Assembly: GCF_018784445.1 (NCBI RefSeq) | Contig: NZ_WQOH01000005.1 | Coordinates: 47,212-111,211, forward strand | Direction of reading: 5' to 3' | Origin: Gemmiger formicilis | Lineage (GTDB): Bacteria > Bacillota > Clostridia > Oscillospirales > Ruminococcaceae | Length of the DNA: 64,000 bases | Shown here: positions 23,175-31,664 of the stretch, piece after piece | Layout: each line of letters begins with the position of its first letter | Position numbering within the stretch: position 1 is the first letter of the stretch | Translations under genes and position numbers: made by a program | Notes under the pieces: model-generated | Told to the model about the DNA's origin: nothing | The model's database searches: none | What the model saw: the letters and a program-made list of their open reading frames with translations, nothing else

Positions 23175-23819
23175 TTAGAATATCGCGTTGATGATGTTTT
23201 CGACCAGGCCACCAAAGCCCATGAAGCTCATGGAGGTGATAGCGGCGGAAACCAGCGTGATGGGCAGGCCCTTGAAGCTCTCCGGCGGGTTGGCAGCCTC
23301 GACGCGGGAACGCACGCCGCAGAACAGCAGCATGGCGACCAGGAAGCCGACACCCGCACCGGCGGCGCAGACAAGCGCCTCGGCGTAAGCCAGGCCGAAG
23401 CCGTACTCGGCCACGATAGCGGAGTAGTCCTGCACGGCCAGGATGGTGACGCCCAGCACGCAGCAGTTGGTGGTGATCAACGGCAGATAGACGCCCAGGC
23501 TCTGATACAGCGCGGGGACGTACTTTTTCAGCGTGATCTCGATCAACTGCACGAGGACGGCAATGACGAGGATGAAGATGATGGTCTGCAGATAGCCCAA
23601 GTTATAGGCATCCAGCAGGAAGATCTGCAACGGGAAGGTCACGGCCGTGGCAATGACCATGACGACGATAACGGCAGCGCCCATGCCTGCGGAGGAATCC
23701 AGCTTTTTGGAAACGCCGAGGAACGGGCAGATGCCCAAAAACTGCACCAGAACGTAGTTATTTACCAGAATCATGCTGAAGAAGATGGTGGCAAACGTTG
23801 CGATATGTGTACTCATCAT
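23175..23819 (-). CDS. rnfA: Rnf complex membrane subunit RnfA
   Basis: A 214-aa integral membrane protein with six predicted helices; NNYVLVQFLGICPFLGVSKK near residues 20-40 is the conserved first loop carrying a cysteine for the intramembrane cluster shared with RnfE. Its start codon overlaps the rnfE stop codon by 4 bases (ATGA), so the two are translationally coupled. Confidence 0.95.
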   Translation of the reverse strand: MMSTHIATFATIFFSMILVNNYVLVQFLGICPFLGVSKKLDSSAGMGAAVIVVMVIATAVTFPLQIFLLDAYNLGYLQTIIFILVIAVLVQLIEITLKKYVPALYQSLGVYLPLITTNCCVLGVTILAVQDYSAIVAEYGFGLAYAEALVCAAGAGVGFLVAMLLFCGVRSRVEAANPPESFKGLPITLVSAAITSMSFMGFGGLVENIINAIF

Positions 23820-24508
23820 TTTGCGGCACCCTCCTTCTGCTCATCTTTAGCGGCGTCGATCTTTTCCAGCATCACGTCGCCGCAGCTCTTGCGCTCGATG
23901 GGCTTGTTCAGCTTGCGCTCCAGCCAGACGCAGCCGGCCATCAGGCAGCCAAAGACGAAGAAGCCGCCCGGCGCAGAGTTCATGACGGTCATGCGGTCCA
24001 CGCTCTCGGGGATGAGGGTAATGCCCATCCAGGTGCCGCTGCCGATGATCTCGCGGATGGAGGACATCAGCACCATGGTCAGGATGTAGCCGATGCCCAT
24101 GCCCAGGCCGTCCAGCGCAGAGTCCACGACGGTGTTTTTGCAGGCGAACATCTCGGCGCGGCCGAGGATGATACAGTTGACGACAATCAGCGCCAGGTAG
24201 ACGCCCAGCGTCTTGTACAGGTCGGGCACGAATGCCTGCAAAACCATCTGTACGACGGTAACAAATGTTGCGATGATGACGATGTAGCACGGCAGGTGCA
24301 CCTTGGCCGGGATGACCTTGCGCAGTGCCGAGATAACGATGTTGGAGCAGACCAGAACAAACGTCATGGCCAGGCCCATGCCCAACGCACCGGAAACGGT
24401 GGTGGTGACAGCCAGTGCCGAGCAGCAGCCCAGCACCAGGCGCAGAACAGGGTTTTCACGGATGATACCGGCCGTAAAAACTTTCCACTTGCTCGGTTTT
24501 TCGTTCAT
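23816..24508 (-). CDS. rnfE: Rnf complex membrane subunit RnfE
   Basis: A 230-aa membrane protein related to RnfA, with six helices and the conserved NPVLRLVLGCCSALAVTT near residues 16-33 including the cluster cysteine. The soluble C-terminal tail is charged (EKIDAAKDEQKEGAAK). It starts 2 bases after the rnfG stop codon and overlaps rnfA by 4. Confidence 0.95.
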   Translation of the reverse strand: MNEKPSKWKVFTAGIIRENPVLRLVLGCCSALAVTTTVSGALGMGLAMTFVLVCSNIVISALRKVIPAKVHLPCYIVIIATFVTVVQMVLQAFVPDLYKTLGVYLALIVVNCIILGRAEMFACKNTVVDSALDGLGMGIGYILTMVLMSSIREIIGSGTWMGITLIPESVDRMTVMNSAPGGFFVFGCLMAGCVWLERKLNKPIERKSCGDVMLEKIDAAKDEQKEGAAK

Positions 24509-24510
24509 CC

Positions 24511-25086
24511 TTACTGCACCCCCTTGATCTCGTTATTGTAGCAGTCGATGGCTGCATTGATGGCGTTGAACGCGCCATTGCTGGAGTAGGTCGCACCGGC
24601 AATGCTGTCCACAGGGCTGCCGCTGCTGACCTCTCCCCCATTCCAGCCGATGAAGCCGGAGGCAAAGGAGTCGCCAGAAACCTTGGAGCCGATGCCGGTG
24701 GTCTGGGTGGAGCCATCGATGGAAATGCCGGAGACAGTGCCGTCGGCGCTGAAGGCGACATAGACGGTGACGTCCTTGCCGGAGTAGCCGGAGGCCGCAG
24801 CCTTGACGGCCACATCGCCGTTGGCGGTCTTGACGGCACCCTGCACATTGGCGGTGGTCAGGCCGTCGATGGCAGTCATGCTGTCGGTGGTCGTGCCCTC
24901 GGGCAGAACGGAGACATAGGCGGCCAGGGTCTCGGCCTGGGTGTTTTCTTCAATGATCGGTGCGGTGATGTCGTTCAGCACGGCCAGCAGGGCGCTGCAG
25001 ACCAGGCAGATGACGACCAGCACGATGACAGGCAGCACAAGCTCCTTGAAGGCGCTCTGCTTCTCGGTATTCTGCTTTTCAGCCAT
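24511..25086 (-). CDS. rnfG: Rnf complex FMN-binding subunit RnfG
   Basis: A 191-aa protein with one N-terminal membrane helix (about 15-37) and an extracytoplasmic FMN-binding domain. The flavin attachment motif GATYSS (residues about 165-170) carries the threonine to which FMN is covalently linked. The start overlaps the rnfD stop by 1 base. Confidence 0.93.
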   Translation of the reverse strand: MAEKQNTEKQSAFKELVLPVIVLVVICLVCSALLAVLNDITAPIIEENTQAETLAAYVSVLPEGTTTDSMTAIDGLTTANVQGAVKTANGDVAVKAAASGYSGKDVTVYVAFSADGTVSGISIDGSTQTTGIGSKVSGDSFASGFIGWNGGEVSSGSPVDSIAGATYSSNGAFNAINAAIDCYNNEIKGVQ

Positions 25087-26042
25087 TATTCAGCACCGCC
25101 TTTCTTGGCCTTTTTGGGCTTTTTGTAGCCCAGCGGCGTCTGGTGGCCCCAGGCGTTGAACCAGGGGGTCATCAGGTTGCCCAGCAGGATGGCGTAGCTC
25201 ATGCCCTCATTCATTGAGCCGAAGTGGCGGATGAGGAAGGTGATAAGGCCGATGAACACGCCGTAGAACAGCTTGCCTTTGGTGGTGAAGGGGCTGGTGA
25301 CGTAGTCGGTCGCCATAAAGACAGAGCCGAACAGCAAACCGCCGGACATACACTCGATGAGGGCAGTGTAGGGGCTGCCGGTGTTGAGGGCCGTCAGCAC
25401 GAACACGGTCGCCACGATGGTGACAGGGATCGTAGCCTGGATGGTCTTAGTGGCAACGAGATAGGCAAAGCCAAGCAGAATTGCCAGTACGCAGACCTCA
25501 CCCATCATGCCGCCGTGCAGACCCAGGAACATATCCAGCAGGGACAGGCTCGTCTTGTCCGCCACGGCTAGCGGCGTGGCGGAGGCCAGCGCGTCCACGG
25601 CCATGTCGGGGTAGACGTAAGCGGTCATGCGGGAGGTGAAGCCCAGGAACAGCACGATACGGCCTACGAGGGCGGGGTTGGCAAAGTTGTAACCCAGGCC
25701 GCCGAACAGCTGCTTCGTGATGACGATAGCCACAAACGCACCGACCACGGCAATCCACAGCGGCATACCGACAGGCATATTCAGCGCCAGGATGATGCCG
25801 GTGACAACGGCGGACAGGTCCCCCACCGTGTTCGGCTTTTTCAGCAGCATTTCATACAGGTATTCAAACGCCACACAGGCCAGCGTGGTCACAGCGACCA
25901 GCACAATGGCCTGCACGCCGAAGATCAGCCCGGCAGCCAGCACAGCGGGCAGCAGCGCAATGACAACATTGCCCATCAGCCCGCGGGTGGTGGATGCTTC
26001 GCGGATATGCGGCGAGGCGGTAACGATCAGACGATCTTCCAT
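25086..26042 (-). CDS. rnfD: Rnf complex membrane subunit RnfD
   Basis: A 318-aa membrane protein of the NQR2/RnfD family with eight or more helices. The LASATPLA stretch (near 158-165) holds the expected FMN-attachment threonine. The last residues are Lys-rich (KKPKKAKKGG). It begins 3 bases after the rnfC stop. Confidence 0.95.
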   Translation of the reverse strand: MEDRLIVTASPHIREASTTRGLMGNVVIALLPAVLAAGLIFGVQAIVLVAVTTLACVAFEYLYEMLLKKPNTVGDLSAVVTGIILALNMPVGMPLWIAVVGAFVAIVITKQLFGGLGYNFANPALVGRIVLFLGFTSRMTAYVYPDMAVDALASATPLAVADKTSLSLLDMFLGLHGGMMGEVCVLAILLGFAYLVATKTIQATIPVTIVATVFVLTALNTGSPYTALIECMSGGLLFGSVFMATDYVTSPFTTKGKLFYGVFIGLITFLIRHFGSMNEGMSYAILLGNLMTPWFNAWGHQTPLGYKKPKKAKKGGAE

Positions 26043-26045
26043 GGG

Positions 26046-27383
26046 TTATTTGCCTCCTTTCCGCAGCTCGGCCATGTACCAGCCCTTGGCAAGGCCCATC
26101 GTCTGGCTGACGGGGCGCTTGGCCGGGCAGGCGTAGGTGCAGCTGCCGCAGGCTACGCACAGATCGACGCAGCGTGCTTTCAGCGCAGAGAAGTCCTTGT
26201 TGGCAAAGTCCTGCGCAATGACCACAGGCTCCAGGCCCATGGGGCAGGCTTCGATGCAGCGGCCGCAGCGGATGCAGGCCGAAGGCTCAGGCAGGGCGGC
26301 AGCCTGCTTGCTGAACAGCAGCAGGCCGTTGTTCTGCTTGAGCACCGGGAAATCTGCGCTGGGGGCGGCGGCACCCATCATCGGGCCGCCGAAAATGATC
26401 TTGCCCAGCTCGACACCCTCTTTGATGCCGCCGCAGGCTTCGATCACGTCGCGGTACAGCGTGCCGATGGGCACCTCGATGTTCTGGGGCTTGGCGATGG
26501 CATCGCCCTCGACGGTGACGCGCTTCGACACCAGAGGAATGCCGGTCTTGAGGAACTTGCCCAGCGTGGACACAGAGGTCACGTTCATGATGACGCAGCC
26601 GGCATCCGCGGGCAGGCCCGGCTTGCCGGAAGGGCCGACCTGCGGCACTTCGCGGCCGGTGCAGGTCTCGACGAGCGTTTTCTCGGCGCCCTGCGGGTAG
26701 CGCATGGGCAGGCCCTTGACCTCGACGCCCTTCATCTCGCGGGTCAGCGAGGTGAGCAGGTCGATACACTCGGGCTTGTTGCGCTCAATGCCGATGATGC
26801 AGTGCGGGATCTCGCAGTACTTCATGACAGCGGTGATGCCGGAGATGATCGTGTCGCTGCACTCCATCATCTCGCGGCAGTCGGTGGTCAGGTACGGCTC
26901 ACACTCGGCCGCGTTGATGAGCAGCGTGTCGATGGTGTTGGCCGCCAGCTTGACGTGGGTCGGGAAGCCCGCGCCGCCGACGCCCACCAGACCGCAGGCC
27001 TGGACAGCTGCCATCAGGCTTGCCTTGTCGGTGACGACCGGCGGCACGCAGGCCGGGTCAACGGTCTGTGCACCATCGGTCTTGATGGCGACTGCGGTAG
27101 CCATGCTGCCGTTGGCCATACGCAGCGGGGCGACATCCTGCACGGTGCCGGACACGCTGGAATAGATGTTGGCGGACACAAAGCCGCCGGCCTTGCCGAT
27201 CATGGTGCCTACCATGACGGTGTCGCCTTTTTTGACGACCGGCTCTGCGGGCGCGCCGATGTGCATGGACATGGGAATGACAACGTGCTCAGGCACCGGC
27301 ATCTTGTTGGTCGGCTGCCCGGCTGTCGCCTTCGTGTGCGGCACAGCAGCACCCTTGGCAGAGCGCTTTAGGGACTTGAACAA
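26046..27383 (-). CDS. rnfC: Rnf complex NADH-binding subunit RnfC
   Basis: Binds NADH and FMN on the cytoplasmic side and passes electrons through two 4Fe-4S clusters, CIRCGRCIEACP (near 368-379) and CVACGSCTYACP (near 407-418). The middle part resembles the NuoF-type nucleotide domain (GVGGAGFPTHVKL). I place the start at a TTG (27381-27383) that yields MFKSLKRSAKG..., since GGGGG lies 8 bases upstream; the ATG at 27407 has no comparable site. About 445 aa. First gene of the operon, served by the promoter at 27467-27494. Confidence 0.93.
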   Translation of the reverse strand: MFKSLKRSAKGAAVPHTKATAGQPTNKMPVPEHVVIPMSMHIGAPAEPVVKKGDTVMVGTMIGKAGGFVSANIYSSVSGTVQDVAPLRMANGSMATAVAIKTDGAQTVDPACVPPVVTDKASLMAAVQACGLVGVGGAGFPTHVKLAANTIDTLLINAAECEPYLTTDCREMMECSDTIISGITAVMKYCEIPHCIIGIERNKPECIDLLTSLTREMKGVEVKGLPMRYPQGAEKTLVETCTGREVPQVGPSGKPGLPADAGCVIMNVTSVSTLGKFLKTGIPLVSKRVTVEGDAIAKPQNIEVPIGTLYRDVIEACGGIKEGVELGKIIFGGPMMGAAAPSADFPVLKQNNGLLLFSKQAAALPEPSACIRCGRCIEACPMGLEPVVIAQDFANKDFSALKARCVDLCVACGSCTYACPAKRPVSQTMGLAKGWYMAELRKGGK

Positions 27384-27466
27384 TCTGATTTCCCCCGTTT
27401 CTCTCATTTTTCTCGTCCGGCAGGTCAGGTTTGCTCCCCTGCACAGGCGGATAACAATACACTTTA

Positions 27467-27494
27467 ATTGTATCATCTTTGGGGTTCAAGTCAA
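27467..27494 (-). promoter_or_regulatory. rnf operon promoter
   Basis: TTGACT, 16-base spacer, TACAAT on the minus strand, about 84 bases before the rnfC start. The AT-rich stretch beyond it up to 27606 shows nothing else. Confidence 0.65.
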
Positions 27495-27606
27495 GCAATC
27501 AAATGGGGTAAACAGGCCATTTTGTCCCGAACCCGCAAGATTTGCAACAATTTTCGCAATCGATGCAGGATAAGAAAGGTGTATAAAAATTAACAATCCA
27601 ATAAAG

Positions 27607-27639
27607 AAAATGGACACCTGTCGAAACAAGTGCCCATTT
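27607..27639 (-). terminator. Terminator after the dipeptidase gene
   Basis: Stem AAATGGGCACTTG/CAGGTGTCCATTT (one mismatch) followed on the minus strand by TCTTTATTGG. Confidence 0.7.
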
Positions 27640-27644
27640 CTTAT

Positions 27645-29048
27645 TTACAGATCAATCTCCTGCAGCCGCAGCAGCGCCAGAATATAAATCTTCAGCGCCT
27701 CGATCAGCTTTTCAAACGGCGTGCCCTCGTTGGCACCGTGCATCGGGCCGGCAAAATCCGGGATGACGATGTCGGTGTGCTCGGGGCCGAAGCTGACTGC
27801 ATACGGGAAGTGGCGCGCGTAGGTGCCGCCGCCCATCGTGAAGGGGGTCTTGCCCTCGCCGGTCACATCGTTGTAGGTGTTGATGAGCGTTTGGATGGCC
27901 GGGCTGTCCGCGTCGATGTAGAACGGCACACGGCTCGTCACATTCTCGATTTTTGCCGCTGTGCCGCAGACTTTCTCCATGGCGGCGGTCATCTTTTCGG
28001 GGTCGGTGTTGGTGGGATAGCGGCAGTCGAAGCTCTGGCGGAGGATGCCGTCCTGCATCTCAATCGTGCCGCCGATGATGGTCAGCGGGTCAAACAGGCC
28101 GTCGTCTGCGGCAATGCCCAGGGCGCTGCCATCGGTGGCGGCGTGCAGGGTGTGCAGCACCTGCAGGTAGGCTTCCTCCTGCGGGGTGCAGACGCCGCTC
28201 TTGAGCAGGCAGTCCACGATCAGGCTGATGGCGTTGACGGTGCCCTCGGGCATGGCAGCGTGGCCGCTCTTGCCCCAGCCGCGGATGACGGTGGAACCAC
28301 CCTCCCCTGCCTCAAAGGTCACGCCTTCGGTCTGGATCAGCGCGCCAGCGCCCACCTGCACGGTGCAGGATGCGTGGTCAGGCACGGCGTTGTGGGCCAC
28401 GCCGCCCTCAAAGGCGGTGATGATGCCCTTCTCAAACTTGGGGCTGACGATCTCGCCGTTAAAGCCGCCCTTTTCGCCGTTGCAGACCGGGAACTCGGCG
28501 TCGGGGGTGAAGCAGAATGCGGGCATCGGGTAATGCTCGGCGTAGTAGTCTACATCGTGCATATTCGTCTCTTCGTTGGCACCCAGCAGCGCACGCACCG
28601 GGTATTTCAGCGCTGCACCGCAGTCTTTCAGGTATTTCAGCGCATACAGGCACAGGATGCTGGGGCCTTTATCGTCGGCCACGCCGCGGCCCAACAACCA
28701 GCCATCCCGCACGCGGACGGTGTAGGGGTCAGCGTCCCAGCCATTGCCCTCGGGCACAACATCGGTGTGGGTGATGGTGGCAAGGAACTTCTGACCGTCG
28801 GCGATCTTGCCGGTCTCGGCCCAGCCGATGTAGCTGTCGGCGTTGAAGGTGTCCAGGCCCAGTTCATCGGCGATTTCCAGCGCCTTGGCCAGCGCGGCCT
28901 TGGGGCCGGGGCCGAATGGTGCGCCCGGCTCGGGCGTGCCCTCGACACTGGGGACTGCCACCAGGCGGGTGATATCACGCAGGATGTTGTCGCGGTTGCC
29001 TTCCACAAAGGCGTCAATCGACGCCCAGCGCGGATCGTTCACGTTCAT
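27645..29048 (-). CDS. pepV: M20-family dipeptidase, PepV type
   Basis: A 467-aa zinc dipeptidase that would release amino acids from dipeptides in the cytoplasm. Metal ligands: H in THTDVVPEG (near 85), D in GRGVADDKGP (near 118), and the EEtN element GANEETNMHD (near 152) containing the catalytic Glu. The dimerisation lid domain occupies about 190-350. Start chosen at MNVNDPRW, 8 bases from AGGAGG; a longer reading would include the promoter. Monocistronic. Confidence 0.88.
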   Translation of the reverse strand: MNVNDPRWASIDAFVEGNRDNILRDITRLVAVPSVEGTPEPGAPFGPGPKAALAKALEIADELGLDTFNADSYIGWAETGKIADGQKFLATITHTDVVPEGNGWDADPYTVRVRDGWLLGRGVADDKGPSILCLYALKYLKDCGAALKYPVRALLGANEETNMHDVDYYAEHYPMPAFCFTPDAEFPVCNGEKGGFNGEIVSPKFEKGIITAFEGGVAHNAVPDHASCTVQVGAGALIQTEGVTFEAGEGGSTVIRGWGKSGHAAMPEGTVNAISLIVDCLLKSGVCTPQEEAYLQVLHTLHAATDGSALGIAADDGLFDPLTIIGGTIEMQDGILRQSFDCRYPTNTDPEKMTAAMEKVCGTAAKIENVTSRVPFYIDADSPAIQTLINTYNDVTGEGKTPFTMGGGTYARHFPYAVSFGPEHTDIVIPDFAGPMHGANEGTPFEKLIEALKIYILALLRLQEIDL

Positions 29049-29076
29049 AAGAGTTTCCTCCTGAGTTTTTTCTTCC

Positions 29077-29104
29077 AGTATACCACATTGGCGGAATTTG
29101 TAAA
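29077..29104 (-). promoter_or_regulatory. pepV promoter
   Basis: TTTACA, 16-base spacer, TATACT on the minus strand, about 29 bases before the start. The rest of 29105-29365 holds the palindrome at 29316-29341 and no supported gene. Confidence 0.65.
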
Positions 29105-29315
29105 CAGAAAGTTGGATCGGGATGATGGTATTTGCCGCCCCGCAAACATTCACCGCATCCTTCCTTCTCCGCCCATCAGCGCGGTCATTTCCTCAATGCG
29201 TTCCAGCGGGAATGGTGGTGTGCAGAGCGGCCGCAGGGCAATACTCATAAGCATCATCGGGTTGTCGTCGGCGGCATGGGGCCATGCCGCCCTGTGGTTT
29301 GTGATGGCGTTTGGC

Positions 29316-29341
29316 GTAGGGCGAGGTACCCTCACCCCGCC
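29316..29341. repeat. GC-rich palindrome, copy 2
   Basis: Begins GTAGGGCGAGGTACCC and ends CTCACCCCGCC; inverse of the element at 11-34. Lies 24 bases after the sdaAA stop codon. Confidence 0.5.
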
Positions 29342-29365
29342 GCGCAGCCTCGCCGGAGTTTGCCG

Positions 29366-30256
29366 TCAATCTTTCTCTTCCCCGCTGTTCATCGTCACGA
29401 TCTCACAGATCGCACGGCCTGTGGGGGTGCCTGCGAGACCGCCAATGCCGGTCTCGCGCAAATCTTTGCTCATGGCGTTGCCGACCTCGGCCATCGCGTC
29501 AATGACCTCGTCGGCGGGGATGTGCCCCACGACGCCCGCCAGCGCCATATCGGCGGCGGATACCGCGTTCATTGCGCCGATAACGTTGCGCTTGATGCAG
29601 GGAATCTCCACCAGCCCGGCCACCGGGTCACAGACAAGGCCCTCTAAATTCGTAAGCGCCATGGCAAAGGCCTCGGCGCACTGCTCGGCTGTGCCGCCCT
29701 TGATGTCCACGAGAGCCGCCGCCGCCATGCCGCTGGCGGCACCCACCTCGGCTTGGCAGCCGCCTTCGGCTCCGGCCAGCGTGGCCCGCGCGGCCACAAC
29801 CTGCCCGAACCCAGCGGCCACATACAAAGCGTGATGTACGGCGTCCTCATCTGCCAGCCCGCGCCGCCATAACGGCAGCAAAACCGCAGGCAAAACGCCG
29901 CAGCTGCCCGCCGTGGGGGCCGCTACGATGCGCTTCATGCAGGCGTTGCACTCGGCGGTTTTCAGCGCTTCGGACATCACATCGGCAAAAAAGCCGTCGG
30001 CATACAGCGCCCCTTGGGCCGCCGCTGCGCTGACTTTGGCCGCATCGCCGCCCGCAAAGCCGCTCATCGAGCGGTCGGCCCCGCAGTAGCCATCGCTGGT
30101 GCTGCGCATGACCGCCCACAGGCGGTGCATCTCGGCCTCGCTCTCGGCGCGGGTCAGACCGCTCTCGGCCAGGTCGCTTTCCAGAATGACCTCGTACAGC
30201 GGCTTGCCGCTCTCCTTGCAGAGCTCGACCATGTCGCGAACTGAAGAAAATGCCAT
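29366..30256 (-). CDS. sdaAA: L-serine dehydratase, alpha subunit
   Basis: Iron-sulfur (not PLP) enzyme that splits L-serine to pyruvate and ammonia with its beta subunit. The 296-aa protein has the family core APTAGSCGVLPAVLLPL (near residues 112-128) and further cysteines in GLVCDPVAGLVEIPCIKRN (near 205-223) that hold the 4Fe-4S cluster. Separated from sdaAB by 13 bases in the usual clostridial two-gene order. Confidence 0.93.
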   Translation of the reverse strand: MAFSSVRDMVELCKESGKPLYEVILESDLAESGLTRAESEAEMHRLWAVMRSTSDGYCGADRSMSGFAGGDAAKVSAAAAQGALYADGFFADVMSEALKTAECNACMKRIVAAPTAGSCGVLPAVLLPLWRRGLADEDAVHHALYVAAGFGQVVAARATLAGAEGGCQAEVGAASGMAAAALVDIKGGTAEQCAEAFAMALTNLEGLVCDPVAGLVEIPCIKRNVIGAMNAVSAADMALAGVVGHIPADEVIDAMAEVGNAMSKDLRETGIGGLAGTPTGRAICEIVTMNSGEEKD

Positions 30257-30269
30257 CTTTCCCGCCCCC

Positions 30270-30926
30270 TTACAGATTTAGGATGGTGACTTTGACGATG
30301 CCCGGCAGGCAGGCAAGCTCGGCGTGGACGGCGTCCGGAATCGGCTCGTCGCATTCCAGCACCATGACGGCGTAGCCGCCCGCCGCCGAGCGGTAGAGCT
30401 GCATCGTGGCAATGTTGACGCCGTGGCCGCTCAGGCAGCCGGTGACGGCCGCCACATGGCCGGGTGTGTCCTGGTTGTGGACGATGAGCGTGTTGTGGTC
30501 ACCGCCAAAATTCGTCGTGATGCCGTCAATTTGGCAGATGTTGATGCGCCCGCCGCCGATGGAAGCGCCCACGACTTCCAGCTTGCGGCCCGACACACCG
30601 GTCAGCCGCAGCACGGCTGTGTTGGGATGCGCCCCGCGCAGGTTGATCGTGCCAATTTTGAAGTGCAGTCCGGTCTCTTTGGCGATGGCGAAGCTGCGCG
30701 GGATGCGGTCGTCGTCGGGCTGCATCCCCAAAAGGCCCGCCACCAGCGCTTTGTCGGTACCGTGGCCGCGCCCGGTGGCGGCAAAGCTGCCGTAGAGCAA
30801 AATCTCTGCGTCGGCGGGCTGCTCGCCCAGCAGACGCCGCGCCGTGCTGCCAATGCGCACCGCGCCCGCCGTATGGCTGCTGGACGGCCCGGTCATGACC
30901 GGGCCCAGCACATCAAATAACCGCAT
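30270..30926 (-). CDS. sdaAB: L-serine dehydratase, beta subunit
   Basis: A 218-aa partner subunit: N-terminal SDH_beta domain with the signature DVLGPVMTGPSSSHTAGAVR (residues 5-24) and a C-terminal ACT domain (about 148-218, LIVHNQDTPGHVAAVTGCL) that probably binds serine. Start at MRLFDVLGP after AGAGGTG. Confidence 0.93.
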   Translation of the reverse strand: MRLFDVLGPVMTGPSSSHTAGAVRIGSTARRLLGEQPADAEILLYGSFAATGRGHGTDKALVAGLLGMQPDDDRIPRSFAIAKETGLHFKIGTINLRGAHPNTAVLRLTGVSGRKLEVVGASIGGGRINICQIDGITTNFGGDHNTLIVHNQDTPGHVAAVTGCLSGHGVNIATMQLYRSAAGGYAVMVLECDEPIPDAVHAELACLPGIVKVTILNL

Positions 30927-31080
30927 CGTGGGCACCTCTTTTTCAATGGGATACCAAAAGTATAACGGATTCCCGCAGACAATGCAAGACTTGGCAGAAA
31001 GCACAAAAGAATCCAAGAAATTTTGTGGATCGGTACAAAGAATGGAAAGTGCAGATGTGGGTAAAAACGCCATAAAAAAC

Positions 31081-31119
31081 CAAAAGCCATGATAAATCTT
31101 ACGATTCATCATGGCTTTT
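31081..31119 (-). terminator. Terminator after the tRNA-Ser pair
   Basis: Stem CAAAAGCCATGAT/ATCATGGCTTTTG just after tRNA-Ser(GCT), followed on the minus strand by GTTTTTTATGG. Confidence 0.75.
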
Positions 31120-31121
31120 GT

Positions 31122-31212
31122 TGGCGGAGTAAGAGAGATTTGAACTCTCGCGGCGGTTTCCCACCCTACGCCCTTAGCAGGGGCGCCTCTTCGACCTCTT
31201 GAGTATTACTCC
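31122..31212 (-). tRNA. tRNA-Ser (anticodon GCT)
   Basis: Long-variable-arm tRNA with anticodon loop CTGCTAA, anticodon GCT. Acceptor GGAGTAA pairs with TTACTCC, discriminator G, and CCA is encoded. Confidence 0.95.
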
Positions 31213-31254
31213 ACAAGTCAAAGTGATATAAAATATTCACTTGTTATTACAAAA

Positions 31255-31345
31255 TGGCGGAGAGGATGGGATTCGAACCCATGGTCCGCTCGCGCGAATC
31301 GCTGGTTTTCAAGACCAGTTCCATAAACCACTCGGACACCTCTCC
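31255..31345 (-). tRNA. tRNA-Ser (anticodon TGA)
   Basis: Anticodon stem-loop CTGGT-CTTGAAA-ACCAG, anticodon TGA, long variable arm. Acceptor GGAGAGG pairs with CCTCTCC, discriminator G, CCA encoded. Transcribed with tRNA-Ser(GCT) from the promoter at 31375-31403. Confidence 0.95.
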
Positions 31346-31374
31346 ACAGTGGCTGCCGCCAGAATGCAGGTATT

Positions 31375-31403
31375 ATTATACAAAAAAGCGGAGGGGTTGT
31401 CAA
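31375..31403 (-). promoter_or_regulatory. Promoter of the tRNA-Ser pair
   Basis: TTGACA, 17-base spacer, TATAAT on the minus strand, about 30 bases before tRNA-Ser(TGA). Confidence 0.85.
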
Positions 31404-31422
31404 CCCTTCCGTGCAAACTTTT

Positions 31423-31545
31423 TTAAATTTTATTCCGCATTTTCCGGCGCGGTGCGCACGGCGTGGTATCCTTGGCGGCAGAGCAGGCGGTCAGTGCGCC
31501 AAAGCAGAGAACGGCGGTCAAAGTCAAAGCGGCAATACGTTTCAT
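31423..31545 (-). CDS. Very small lipoprotein
   Basis: A 40-aa peptide: MKRIAALTLTAVLCFG then the lipobox LTAC with cysteine at residue 21, then a short polar, basic tail (AAKDTTPCAPRRKMRNKI in outline). Lipid attachment and export are expected from the signal. After cleavage only 20 residues remain, so it could be a truncated lipoprotein or a true micro-lipoprotein. Weak AAAGAG ribosome binding site. It would be the only gene between hisK and the tRNA-Ser pair. Confidence 0.5.
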   Translation of the reverse strand: MKRIAALTLTAVLCFGALTACSAAKDTTPCAPRRKMRNKI

Positions 31546-31621
31546 GGTAAAAACTCTTTTGAAATTCGGTTGGTTTCAAAATATCTAGTTCAGAGGTCGC
31601 TCACGCATAGAAACGCAAAAG

Positions 31622-31646
31622 CCGCCGCAGTGTTACACTGCGGCGG
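31622..31646 (-). terminator. Terminator after the histidine operon
   Basis: Stem CCGCCGCAGTG/CACTGCGGCGG with a 3-base loop, followed on the minus strand by CTTTTGCGTTTC. It lies 19 bases after the hisK stop. Confidence 0.7.
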
Positions 31647-31664
31647 GAAATTTTAAAAAATATT

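Noticed and set aside
27384..27476. rnfC starting upstream at 27407 or 27476
   Set aside because: No ribosome binding site at either; 27476 is within the promoter -10 region. The TTG at 27383 fits better.
29150..29335. 61-residue minus-strand frame between pepV and sdaAA
   Set aside because: The N-terminal part runs through a GC-rich palindrome, no ribosome binding site is seen, and no family is recognised.
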